Counted from the first letter of the stretch, positions 27,544-36,382 are shown. The stretch: 57,945 bases of DNA from Scytonema sp. UIC 10036 (GCF_009725235.1 NZ_WJFC01000073.1:1-57945); one strand, 5' to 3'. Program-made: numbers and translations. The notes: generated by a model from the letters alone, not told the origin.

Positions 27544-28920
27544 ATGATGATGACTAATTCTGTATTTGTTTTAAGTAAGAATGGAAAAATACTAAAACCA
27601 ACAACACCAGTGAGAGCTAGGATTCTTCAAGCACAGAGAAAAGCTAAAAAACTTAAATTATTTCCATTTACTCTAATTTTAGAGAGTATGGTAGATGAAA
27701 ATGTAGAACCATATTTAGAACTCCGAATTGACCCAGGAAGCCGCTATACAGGGATGAGCTTAGTAGATTTAAAGAAAAATGAAGTAGTCTGGGCAATGGA
27801 ACTAGAACATCGGGGATTAGCAATTAAAATGGAATTAATCAACAGATCTGGTGTTCGCCGTTCTAGGAGATCCAGAAGACTTCGTTACCGGAAAAAGAGA
27901 TTTGACCGCAAAAAGCCACTTGGATGGTTAGCACCCAGTTTACGTCATCGATTGTTAACCACTCAGACTTGGATTAAAAGGTTGCTTAAGGTCGCTCCCA
28001 TTAAATCAATTGCAATTGAATCTGTTAAATTCGATCTGCAAAAATTGGAAACACCTGAGATCGAAGGGATCGAATATCAGCAGGGAACACTGTGGGGTTA
28101 CACTTTACGCGAAGCACTTCTAGAACACTGGGGTAGAGAATGCGTATATTGTGGCAAGACAGATGTCCCCTTGCAGATGGAGCATATCAATCCACGAAGT
28201 AAAGGTGGTAGCGATCGCTTCTCAAACCTGACTTTATCATGTGAAAAATGTAACCAAAAAAAAGGGAATAAACCAGTAGAGCAATTTTTGAAAAACAAAG
28301 GCGAAATTCTTCAAAAAATTAAAGCCAACCAAAAAAAGTCATTAAGTGATGCGGCGGCTGTCAACTCTACCCGAAAAGCTATATTTGAGATGGCACAGCA
28401 ATTTGGATTGCCTGTAATTAGTGGTGATGGTGCATCTACGAAGATGATTAGGATTAAAAGCGGCTTGCCCAAACAGCACTGGATTGATAGTGCTTGTGTT
28501 GGAACACTGGAAATAGTTAAATTACGTGTATGTCAACCATTACGAGTGACTTGTACTGGACACGGCACAAGGCAAATACAAAGAGTCAATGCTAAAGGCT
28601 TTCCAGCAATTGCCAGTGTTAAAAAGAATCCGCTGACTGGTAAAAAAGAAGTTAAGCTAGTGAGCAAAAATCAGAAATACACTCACGCAACAGCAGGTGA
28701 TTATGTGATTTGTAATTTAGTGAAAGATCGCAAACTCGTTCGCTCGGGAATTTATCGTGCTAGGGTTAAAACTCCAACGCCTAAAGGAGTAGAAGTCCTA
28801 ATTAGCACACGTCGTATTGCCGTAGCTAGGCACTACGTCAAACTTATTCATCGTGCTGATGGCTATGAATACAGTTTTACTACAATTGACCAAGATTTAC
28901 TTCGTTTTAGAGCTATCTAA
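27544..28920 (+). CDS. iscB: IscB-type RNA-guided HNH/RuvC nuclease, copy 1
   Basis: Relative of the Cas9 ancestor. 458 residues: N-terminal PLMP-like domain (VFVLSKNGKILKPTTP), RuvC-I with Asp in LRIDPGSRYTG, arginine-rich bridge (RRSRRSRRLRYRKKR), RuvC-II Glu in IAIESVKFD, HNH domain CVYCGKTDVPLQMEHINPRS plus CEKC, and RuvC-III HWIDSACVG. All key residues are present, so it looks active. The C terminus beyond the RuvC is about 20 residues longer than in copy 2 at 56488. AGGGAG lies upstream of ATG 27544. Confidence 0.92.
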   Translation: MMMTNSVFVLSKNGKILKPTTPVRARILQAQRKAKKLKLFPFTLILESMVDENVEPYLELRIDPGSRYTGMSLVDLKKNEVVWAMELEHRGLAIKMELINRSGVRRSRRSRRLRYRKKRFDRKKPLGWLAPSLRHRLLTTQTWIKRLLKVAPIKSIAIESVKFDLQKLETPEIEGIEYQQGTLWGYTLREALLEHWGRECVYCGKTDVPLQMEHINPRSKGGSDRFSNLTLSCEKCNQKKGNKPVEQFLKNKGEILQKIKANQKKSLSDAAAVNSTRKAIFEMAQQFGLPVISGDGASTKMIRIKSGLPKQHWIDSACVGTLEIVKLRVCQPLRVTCTGHGTRQIQRVNAKGFPAIASVKKNPLTGKKEVKLVSKNQKYTHATAGDYVICNLVKDRKLVRSGIYRARVKTPTPKGVEVLISTRRIAVARHYVKLIHRADGYEYSFTTIDQDLLRFRAI

Positions 28921-28926
28921 TAGCAA

Positions 28927-29165
28927 GACATGAATAGCTTGGGGCGTATCGCCAGCAGCATCCCATTGGGCTTTACGTACAAATATGTTCTTTGTCATTT
29001 CTGGTTCCAAACGTCCTAAATAACGACCTGTATCTGTGAGAAATGTGAGCGGAATTTGACGCTGCAATAATTCATTGACAGCAGCCGGTGAAACTGTAGC
29101 GCGTCCGAGCACCACAACACCATCAACTTTGAGGGGATTGGGTATCCTTCCCGATGGCGTTGCAC
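28927..29165 (-). pseudogene. cas1: cas1 N-terminal-half fragment
   Basis: Reads IPNPLKVDGVVVLGRATVSP, AAVNELLQRQIPLTFLTDTG, RYLGRLEPEMTKNIFVRKAQW and QAIHV, the classic first half of Cas1 apart from its first 25-30 residues. At the upstream side it is fused, out of frame, to a cas6 fragment, so a deletion removed the end of cas6, any cas4, and the cas1 start. At the other side it meets the IscB element. Confidence 0.88.
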
Positions 29166-29342
29166 TTGTAAAGGAGAAAGAGTAAACGCTTTGTCGGCGT
29201 TAGATGTGTGTAAGTAATCTCCTAAATTGCGATCGACAGAACTGATAAGAGTAAGGAACAAGGCATGGTAGTGTCTCCCTGATAGAAATTCTGGGTAGAT
29301 AGGGGACTGGGGGACAATGTTAAGGACAAGACTGTGCGGCAT
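29160..29342 (-). pseudogene. cas6: cas6 N-terminal fragment 1
   Basis: Starts at ATG 29342 (MPHSLVLNIVPQSPIYPEFL) and continues SGRHYHALFLTLISSVDRNL to KAFTLSPLQVQ, the N-terminal RAMP fold of a Cas6 crRNA endoribonuclease. About 60 of the usual 200-270 residues remain before the fusion to cas1. Confidence 0.8.
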
Positions 29343-29436
29343 AAACCAATTTGGATTTTAGATTGTTGGGTGGGCATTGCCCACTATTATGCTTTAACCT
29401 TTAAACTGATACTGCATTCTTGCTGGATGGCTATCT

Positions 29437-29871
29437 TCATACCTCTAACGAATCACTATAAGCTGTAACTTGCTGTACATAGAGTCGATACTGTTGCAAA
29501 ACTTTTGGAGTAGCCAAAAATACTATTCTGCTATTTATGTCTTTGTACCGATGAACTAAAATGTTCCGCATTCCAACTGATTGTGCCAGTTCATCTGCTA
29601 AATTTTGAGTGATGATGCCTTTTTTTCCAGCTTCACTGAAAGAATCAAAGTTTGTGGTCGGACTAATTTGATATAAATGCAGTAACAAATATTTATTAAT
29701 ATCTGTTGCTGCTTCTACCATAAGTTGTATAAGTCTTTCAACAATTAATTGCTGGTTAAAATCACCCAAATACTCCTCAAGGCTAATCGCTTTACACCCT
29801 TCTAAATTGTTGCAATATTTTACAAGGAACAGAAGTTTGACTAAAACGATTTCCCAGTCTATGTTACTCAT
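29437..29871 (-). CDS. HEPN-domain toxin (HepT-like)
   Basis: 144 residues from ATG 29871; GTG 29880 is an alternative. Helical protein with the HEPN R-x4-H motif in MRNILVHRYKDIN, a probable RNase or target of nucleotide transfer. It overlaps the stop of the upstream nucleotidyltransferase gene by ATGA, the standard MNT-HEPN toxin-antitoxin layout. Located between two cas6 remnants. Confidence 0.88.
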   Translation of the reverse strand: MSNIDWEIVLVKLLFLVKYCNNLEGCKAISLEEYLGDFNQQLIVERLIQLMVEAATDINKYLLLHLYQISPTTNFDSFSEAGKKGIITQNLADELAQSVGMRNILVHRYKDINSRIVFLATPKVLQQYRLYVQQVTAYSDSLEV

Positions 29872-30314
29872 AATCCCCACTTTTGCAATGCCATTTCGAT
29901 AAGTTGTCTTTGCTGTTGGCGAAATTTCTTCATTTCTGACTCTGGTCTTAATGAAGTGAGTCGAAAATATTCAAACCCACCTGGAGCTTTCTCATAAAGA
30001 AGAATACCGTCACGAGCAACAAAATGGGCGATTAACCAGGAGCAATTATTAAGTTCTAATACATCTATTTTATCGGGATTTATTCCAAAACTTTCCCCTA
30101 GGATAAGAGGAACTCCAAACCACCCCCAGTCATTATCTTGAATATGTGTCTTTCGCTCCTCTTGATTGTAAAGTGCTGCAAAATCCCAGTCACTTTGAGC
30201 ATGGATTTTACCAGTAGCTCTAGAACCAAACAAAACTAACATTTTGAGATAAGGAATTCTTTCAGGAAGTTGTTGGGTAAGTTCCCTTAGTTCTTGAATT
30301 GTTGGTGTATCCAT
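29868..30314 (-). CDS. MNT-type nucleotidyltransferase antitoxin
   Basis: 148 residues. The minimal nucleotidyltransferase motif GSRATGKIHAQSDWDFA carries GS and D-x-D. In this family the protein modifies (AMPylates) the HEPN toxin to neutralise it. First gene of the pair with the HEPN gene at 29437-29871. The C-terminal 40 residues are basic. Confidence 0.88.
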   Translation of the reverse strand: MDTPTIQELRELTQQLPERIPYLKMLVLFGSRATGKIHAQSDWDFAALYNQEERKTHIQDNDWGWFGVPLILGESFGINPDKIDVLELNNCSWLIAHFVARDGILLYEKAPGGFEYFRLTSLRPESEMKKFRQQQRQLIEMALQKWGL

Positions 30315-30374
30315 TGCAGTTTAAGGAGGTATTGAGGAACACAAGATTGAGTAGGGGATGTAACTTTGTTACGT

Positions 30375-30599
30375 CTAATTTCGTTCATGACCTCCTAGCC
30401 AAGAAGCATAAACTAGACAGGCTTGCACATCTTCTATTTCTAACCAAGGGTAACCTTTTAGCAAAGTTTCAACAGTGTCTCCTGCTGCGAGCATCCCTAA
30501 AATATGCTCAACTGCTAGACGACGATCTCGAATAATCGGCTTACCTCCAAATATTTTTGGGTTAACGGTAATTCTCTCCAAAAGTTGTCGCTCGTCCAT
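30375..30599 (-). CDS. DUF433 antitoxin-like protein
   Basis: 74 residues: LERITVNPKIFGGKPIIRDR then VEHILGMLAAGDTVETLLKG and YPWLEIEDVQACLVYA, the DUF433 helix-turn-helix pattern. Usually paired with a DUF5615 PIN-like toxin; here no partner follows, only the MNT-HEPN pair. It replaced the body of a cas6 gene whose N terminus remains at 30668-30828. Confidence 0.85.
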   Translation of the reverse strand: MDERQLLERITVNPKIFGGKPIIRDRRLAVEHILGMLAAGDTVETLLKGYPWLEIEDVQACLVYASWLGGHERN

Positions 30600-30667
30600 T
30601 GTTGACCTCTACAAAAGTGTGGTGTGGTGTTTGTCTTGGCAGTTTCTGCGATCGCTGTTCTCCAAGA

Positions 30668-30828
30668 GTGAAGGCTTTGTCGATGTTAGATGTGTGTAGG
30701 TAAACTCCTAAATTGCGATCGACAGAACTGATAAGAGTCAGGAATAGAGCGTGGTAGTTTCTCCCAGTTAGGGATTCAGGGTAGATGCGATCCAAGGGGA
30801 TGATGTTGAGAACTAAGCTATGGGGTAT
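30668..30828 (-). pseudogene. cas6: cas6 N-terminal fragment 2
   Basis: Reads PHSLVLNIIPLDRIYPESLT, GRNYHALFLTLISSVDRNLG and DKAFTL, close to fragment 1 but clearly diverged. The expected start codon is ATA at 30828, overlapping the end of cas3 by 11 bases, so the start seems mutated from ATG; TTG 30795 is the next option. Homology is lost after DKAFTL. Confidence 0.75.
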
Positions 30829-33553
30829 CTTCTAATGCTTTGATATATGTAATAACTGCTGATTTTTGTTTATCATTCTCATTATATTTATATTGCAATT
30901 TCTGCTCAAATCCTGTTGTCCTCCACTTAATAAAAACTCCAGGTAAATCAACAAAACCTAATTCTGAGTTATATGTATATTCTTTCTTACCATCATGTTG
31001 ACGACTAATTATGACGATTATATCTTTTTGATACGCATATCCAGTGCGTAAAGGTCGTATTTTCCACTGAGTTTCCTCTTGGTCGTAATAACGCTCATAA
31101 ACATTAGTATTGGCATACTCGTTACTTCCATTTTCATCTTTTCTGATAATTAAGCGATCGACTGGAACTGTAACTTGAGGCATTTCTGGTATTTTTTCTT
31201 CTATTCTGTCTCCATGTGTACCATCGTCATACACTAAAGTGACAGATGGTGTCCAACTACGGGTTATCACTAAACCTTTTTCATGAATAGGTTGACAAGT
31301 TAAATCTGCGCTATAAACATAGTCATGCAGCATGGAGAATAGTTCTACAACTCGGTAATCATCAATGTGATGAGAACGTGAAATACATTTACCAATCAAT
31401 TCAGAATCAAATACTGATAATGATTGCAGTGTTTCTTGATATTTTTTCCATCCTGCTTCATCTAAGCTTTGAGCATAGAAAGGAATTGGCTCACCTTCGA
31501 CTTTACCAACTACAATAACATTGGCATTTGAAATATCACCCTTACGATTGCAACGACCCGCCCTTTGGATTAAATTTTCAGGCAAACAGATTTCTGAAAT
31601 CAAAACTTCACTATTTAAATCACAACCAACCTCAATTGCACTGGTAGTAATCAAAATATAAGGCTGGTTGTCATTATCCCTTTGTTTAAGTTTTGTATAC
31701 AATTCTTGCCTGACCTTTCCATCAAGACGACCATGATAGAGAAATAATTCTTGGTCATCAATATCAGATTGTAAGTTTAACCAATGCTTTAAACGTTGAT
31801 ATATTGCTACAGCATCTTTCACAGTTTGAACAACAGCAATAATTCGTCGTTTAGATTGAATATTTAATTTTTGAATGATTTTTTGTAAAACACGTTGTTG
31901 AAATGGTTCAGTATTTTGTGAATTAATTACAATATCGTGGAGCCATTCAAAGCCTCTTTTATTAAGAAAAGGTTGTTTCAAATTTTCTTTTTGAAATTTG
32001 GCTAATTCTGCCGCTTTTTCTACATTACTGAGGTAGTCAATGGGAATGAGATAATTAAAGCGCTTGACATACTCTGGCGGCATTGTAGCCGTCATTAATA
32101 TGAGCGATCGCCCAGCTTCATAAAGTGACTTGACCAATCCATGAAAATTGGTAAAAGAGATATCATCATAAGTATGAGCTTCATCAAAACAGATGAGTGT
32201 CTTTTCAGCATGAGTTTTATTTCTATGAATCCTTAGAGGAAATACAAATGATTTTTGCTTGTCACCAAAGGCAAAATAACGATACAAAAACTTATCTAAT
32301 GTTGTTAATATGACATCTCCTTTGTAAAGATGGCGTCTGGGGTTACTAGTTCTAGGTTTGGGTTCCTCTTTACCATCACGGTAAACCCAACGATACATTT
32401 GGGAGCCAGTATCTATAACTAAAGATATTTCACGCTTTGGGTAAAGTTGCGAAAAACGCTTCAGATACTTTTCTACCCTCTGTTTTTGGTCTTCTAGCAG
32501 ACTCCGAGCAGGTAATGGTAGAATTAAACGATAATTCTTTGCTAAAGCAGGAAACAAGACACTTTCAAACTTGCCAGATCCTGTCGGCGCTTTGATTAGG
32601 AAAGCTGGTGCATCTGTGTGAGTAATTTCTTTAAATATTTCCTCTTGCATTGGGTTGGGTGCAAAGCCAGCTAGTTGTTGATACCAGAATTGGCAATCTT
32701 TATCTTTAAGGTTATCTTCTGATTGATAAGGTTTAAGGATGACTTTTTGAGACGGAGCTTCCTCTGGTTTTTCCGGCTGATTTTGCCACCATGTTTTAGT
32801 AATTACATCTAACGTTTTACCTAAATCAGCATCTCTATTTTGTTTTCGACACTTTTGCAGCTTAGCTTTATCGTCTTCAGAGAGACGGAATACCCAGGAT
32901 TTAAAAGTGAGTTCAATCTCATCTTTTGAAAAAATCCAAGGGTCAATTCGATAGACATTGGGTTCTGACTCATCTTTGCTAATAGTGTAATCCATGAATG
33001 TGCGAGATTCTGCTTGTTCCTCATCTCCAATCACCCGACAAGCCAACTCTGCTTCAATCTGGTCACACATCTCTAAAATATAGAGTTCTCGTGCATAAGT
33101 TAAAGGATCGTTAGAGAGAATTTTTGCATATTCAGAATCTTTTTTTAACTCATAGGTATCTCGACAGATATCTTGAACAGAAAAGTCATGATGTCCTCTA
33201 GCAAGTTTTTTAACCCAAATGTCTTTACTATCAGCTACGAATCTATGCCCCCTGAAGGAGTAGATGTACTTCTTAAATTCACCATTTTTGTTATTTTCTA
33301 CTCGTAATTCAAATTTCTGAGGTTTTCCTTTATCGTGAATTCCTGCTGACTTTTTAAATCTGAGAAATGATGATTGATAGGGATTAGAAAAATCATTTGG
33401 CTTCCAATACTCACCTAATTTAATAACATTTCCTACATGATTGTCCAGAGGTTGCAAATAAATCTCATTAGGAATAGCTGGATTAGGATTCGGCTTACTA
33501 GGAAAAAAGACGCGACCAAAAAGATAAGGACGTTGGCGTGGCGACTTAGACAT
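30818..33553 (-). CDS. cas3: CRISPR-associated helicase Cas3 family protein
   Basis: 911 residues. The N-terminal 290 residues are unusual but contain ARGHHDFSVQDICR and LYILEMCDQIEAE, which could be the last His-His and Asp motifs of an HD nuclease domain; the first HD motifs are not evident. The helicase core follows: IKAPTGSGKFES (motif I), TTLDKF, ICFDEAHTYDD (DEAH box), LMTATMP (motif III), VVQTVKDA, TTSAIEVGCDL and LIQRAGRCNRKG (motif VI). In type I systems it unwinds and degrades target DNA. Its start overlaps cas5 by 8 bases. The frame is intact. Confidence 0.88.
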   Translation of the reverse strand: MSKSPRQRPYLFGRVFFPSKPNPNPAIPNEIYLQPLDNHVGNVIKLGEYWKPNDFSNPYQSSFLRFKKSAGIHDKGKPQKFELRVENNKNGEFKKYIYSFRGHRFVADSKDIWVKKLARGHHDFSVQDICRDTYELKKDSEYAKILSNDPLTYARELYILEMCDQIEAELACRVIGDEEQAESRTFMDYTISKDESEPNVYRIDPWIFSKDEIELTFKSWVFRLSEDDKAKLQKCRKQNRDADLGKTLDVITKTWWQNQPEKPEEAPSQKVILKPYQSEDNLKDKDCQFWYQQLAGFAPNPMQEEIFKEITHTDAPAFLIKAPTGSGKFESVLFPALAKNYRLILPLPARSLLEDQKQRVEKYLKRFSQLYPKREISLVIDTGSQMYRWVYRDGKEEPKPRTSNPRRHLYKGDVILTTLDKFLYRYFAFGDKQKSFVFPLRIHRNKTHAEKTLICFDEAHTYDDISFTNFHGLVKSLYEAGRSLILMTATMPPEYVKRFNYLIPIDYLSNVEKAAELAKFQKENLKQPFLNKRGFEWLHDIVINSQNTEPFQQRVLQKIIQKLNIQSKRRIIAVVQTVKDAVAIYQRLKHWLNLQSDIDDQELFLYHGRLDGKVRQELYTKLKQRDNDNQPYILITTSAIEVGCDLNSEVLISEICLPENLIQRAGRCNRKGDISNANVIVVGKVEGEPIPFYAQSLDEAGWKKYQETLQSLSVFDSELIGKCISRSHHIDDYRVVELFSMLHDYVYSADLTCQPIHEKGLVITRSWTPSVTLVYDDGTHGDRIEEKIPEMPQVTVPVDRLIIRKDENGSNEYANTNVYERYYDQEETQWKIRPLRTGYAYQKDIIVIISRQHDGKKEYTYNSELGFVDLPGVFIKWRTTGFEQKLQYKYNENDKQKSAVITYIKALEDTP

Positions 33554-34370
33554 ATACTTCTCCTTGTAAAAGGCTAATCAAAAAGACAGGTATATAAGTT
33601 TCCCCATCAGTGAAGTAATCAATAGTTGGTGCGGAATTTACTTTCTTGGGATAGTACGCAGTAATAAAAGGAATAAATCCTTCTACTAAGCTTCGCTTCT
33701 CGTCTAGAAATCCTTCTTCAGCAGAAGTGGTGTCAGAATTATCTGACCACTTGTAGCGATAGAGATTGTAAATATCACATCCCCCTACAAACTGACCATT
33801 TTGTAATAATGCTTCCATCGGTACAATCGTTGATGGGTTAGCTGCAACAGTTTCCCGTCTTAGCTGGATAGCTTGAGAAACTTTTTCCACTACAGCAAAG
33901 CCTTCTTTTCCCAACTTGCATCCGTAACCTTCTAGCTTTTTGAAGTGTTCTAACCCCTGCAAAGATTTACTCACGATATAACCAGTTAATTCCTCTGCAA
34001 TAAAGTATTCCCAAGTATGTAACTGAAAATTTGCCTTGTCCTGTTCCACATACAATCGAGAAAAAGTGTAGTGGTTAAACTCACGCATTCCTTTACGATA
34101 GGTTTTATGCACAGTACGCAATGCTTTTGCAGATGGGTATGCACCTAGTGCTATATAACGACGGGGTAATGTATAAAATGGTGGGTCATCTTTGTTAATG
34201 GAAGTTTCAGGAATTTCCATTCCCACACTCATCATTGCCAATCTTCGCAGGAATCCTGATAGAGTTGTGGGCGGAACAAAGGGATAGGTGGCAATATTCA
34301 AGATGGAACTGGGCAGAATGCGAAATGTCATTGCTGCCGTAGGTTTGATTGTGAATTTCAGTAAATACAT
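33546..34370 (-). CDS. cas5: Cas5-family Cascade subunit
   Basis: 274 residues. The N-terminal RAMP strand and the loop FVPPTTLSGFLRRLAMM are typical of Cas5, which caps the crRNA 5' handle in type I effector complexes. Three bases separate it from cas7 and it overlaps cas3. Subtype is not settled: with a Csc2-like Cas7 a type I-D-like set is likely, but this protein is not an obvious Csc1. The frame is intact. Confidence 0.75.
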   Translation of the reverse strand: MYLLKFTIKPTAAMTFRILPSSILNIATYPFVPPTTLSGFLRRLAMMSVGMEIPETSINKDDPPFYTLPRRYIALGAYPSAKALRTVHKTYRKGMREFNHYTFSRLYVEQDKANFQLHTWEYFIAEELTGYIVSKSLQGLEHFKKLEGYGCKLGKEGFAVVEKVSQAIQLRRETVAANPSTIVPMEALLQNGQFVGGCDIYNLYRYKWSDNSDTTSAEEGFLDEKRSLVEGFIPFITAYYPKKVNSAPTIDYFTDGETYIPVFLISLLQGEVYV

Positions 34371-34373
34371 GAA

Positions 34374-35669
34374 TTACGCCTGTAAAACATTTTTAACAAA
34401 GTCACTTGCGTATTCTTGCAACTTCTCTAATGCTTTATTGCCAATCCACCGCTCAAAATAATCTTTCTGAATATGATCGATGTTGGTGTGGGGGTACTGG
34501 GCAAGATTCATAAAGTTTGCAATCGCAGTTTCTGGGTTGGTTATAGATGGAGAGATAATAGGACGTTTCCCCTTGGGAACTAGATAACGATCCACGACTA
34601 ATAGAGGTGTTTGCTCTTCAGATTCAGCGATAGAGATACCTTTCGGGTTTCCAGAACCGATACGAGGTAAAGAGTCTAAAAAAGCATAAGCAACAGAGGA
34701 AAATTCTTTGTCTGTTACGCTTAACGCATGGTTAGACACTGGATATAAAATACCGGGTTGATTGTACTGGCGTTTAAATGGTATTGGCGTTTCATTCTTT
34801 TGATTCACTAGTCGTGCTGGGTGCATTGCTCGTTGCTTGTCTACTGGGTATATGTCTTGAATAGCAACACCACCACCATGAGTAACGCGACCTATGAGAG
34901 TTTTATTTCCTGGATCTAGTGCGCCGTAGGGAGCACAGATAGGACAATCAGGTTTGGCACAGGTTTTGGGAATACCACACTGTTGTTTATCCCCAAGTAA
35001 TTCTCCTGTTTTCACGGGTGCCCAGATTAAACAACGGCGTTCAACACCTCGCCTTTTAGTGGGAGAAATATAGCATTTTTCCAGCGATTGCCCATCTTTA
35101 CTTGTCAGTTTTACCATCTCCACAACGTTAACATTCACCATGACAATAAATGTCTGTGTTAAATCCCATAATTTGTACTTACTGTAACCATCTGTTGAAA
35201 AAGCGACATTTTCTAAAAATTTCTGCCAATATTGTCTAAAGTCTGCTGACGCTTGTGTACTGGGGATGAAAACCTGTGCATGGTAGTCGCTTTCATCCAG
35301 CACGACAATCTTGTATATCTTCTGCAAATACTCCAAAAATCTGTCAATTGCACTCTCAATTGCTAATCGTGCTTGCAACTCTCCCGGTAGTGGAGCTTTA
35401 TACAAATTCTGAATCTTACCAATGTCCTGACCATCATAAGTAACTTGATTGGTATTAAAAATTAGTTGTGGTATTTGGCTCTTGTCGTGATGACGCTTGA
35501 GATTTAATAGCCTAACTAGCCGAGGGTTGTCAAAAGTGCGTGCTATAGCAACCGTTTCTGGTTCACTTGCTAAAGTTATAATTAACTCTCAAGAGTCTTG
35601 AGGAGAAATAACTTCAGATGCCAAAGCACTGAGATAAATTTTTTTGATTTTAGTAACATCAGTAATCAT
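34374..35669 (-). pseudogene. cas7: Cas7-family (Csc2-like) gene with in-frame UGA
   Basis: Start ATG 35669 overlaps the upstream DUF5615 stop (ATGA). After 26 codons there is TGA at 35589-35591, and the same frame then continues without a break for 405 codons. Residues right after the stop (LASEPETVAIARTFDN) look like genuine Cas7 N-terminal sequence, so the stop is a mutation, not an intergenic gap. Later motifs are PDCPICAPYGALDPGNK and LPRIGSGNPKG, which resemble Csc2. A TTG at 35405 could restart a 343-residue product lacking the first strand. Confidence 0.75.
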
Positions 35670-36046
35670 ATATCTGAATCTGGCTCGATTGGTTGATACT
35701 CCTGAATACTTCCACCTTGGACAATCCACAACTTACCTGTAACTTCTGCTTGCTCTAATCCCTGAATCAAAGTCTCTATGACCTCTTGCCAATCTTCAAA
35801 AGTGTAGCGAGATGGTAAACGAATAATTACAATTCCTGCATAGTCAGAGGGATTATATTTTAGACGATTTCCAAAACCGCGATCGCAAGTGACTAAGCAT
35901 CTACCCTCACTGCCACAAACATTAATCACTTCTTGGTCGGAAGCTGAGCTCAAACCTTGTCCCAGTACTGTCGCTACATCATGTCCTGCTAAACGTAAAA
36001 GAGTAACAACACGAAGATCGATATTTTCATCAAGTTTTAGGTTCAC
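35666..36046 (-). CDS. DUF5615 PIN-like toxin
   Basis: 126 residues starting MNLKLDENIDLRVVTLLRLA, with CLVTCDRGFGN, the acidic-residue pattern of Mut7-C/DUF5615 PIN-like proteins, which are probable RNases. It overlaps the upstream DUF433 gene by four bases and the cas7 start by four. It thus joins a toxin-antitoxin pair to the cas operon, where a large-subunit gene would be expected. Confidence 0.88.
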   Translation of the reverse strand: MNLKLDENIDLRVVTLLRLAGHDVATVLGQGLSSASDQEVINVCGSEGRCLVTCDRGFGNRLKYNPSDYAGIVIIRLPSRYTFEDWQEVIETLIQGLEQAEVTGKLWIVQGGSIQEYQPIEPDSDI

Positions 36047-36303
36047 GCACTAGCTTCCTTTTTTTTACTTAAAGGAATTTCTACAAAAACATCCCGCGCC
36101 ATTTCCGCGCCATAGGCAATACAAGCCAGCACATCTTCTCGCTCAATACTTGGGTATCCCTCAAGAACTTCCTCAATGGTTGCACCACCAGCTAAGTAGT
36201 CCAGAATAAGGGCAACTGAGATGCGATGTCCGCGAATACAAGGTTTGCCAAAACAGATATTCGGGTCAATAGAAATTCTTGACAGCAAATTATCTCTGGT
36301 CAT
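36043..36303 (-). CDS. DUF433 antitoxin
   Basis: 86 residues: LLSRISIDPNICFGKPCIRG then ALILDYLAGGATIEEVLEGY and PSIEREDVLACIAYG. DUF433 DNA-binding domain, cognate to the overlapping DUF5615 gene. Likely autoregulates the promoter of this operon, which may now also drive the cas genes. ATG 36303 follows a short leader. Confidence 0.88.
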   Translation of the reverse strand: MTRDNLLSRISIDPNICFGKPCIRGHRISVALILDYLAGGATIEEVLEGYPSIEREDVLACIAYGAEMARDVFVEIPLSKKKEASA

Positions 36304-36382
36304 AGCCGTTGACCTCCAGTAGCTAAACTATTCAGGAAATGGGAGTAGTGGTAACCACCTCCCAATATATAAAGAATGCTGT

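Larger units (their letters stand above)
27281..28926 (+). mobile_element. IscB element inserted in cas1
   Basis: About 1.65 kb between two cas1 pieces. AAAACGAAGTAA at 27292-27303 is repeated inverted as TTACTTCGTTTT at 28897-28908, close to both ends. The element carries only a leader and iscB; no tnpA is seen, so it would need a transposase in trans. The right end overlaps the last codons of iscB. Boundaries are good to a few bases only. Confidence 0.75.
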
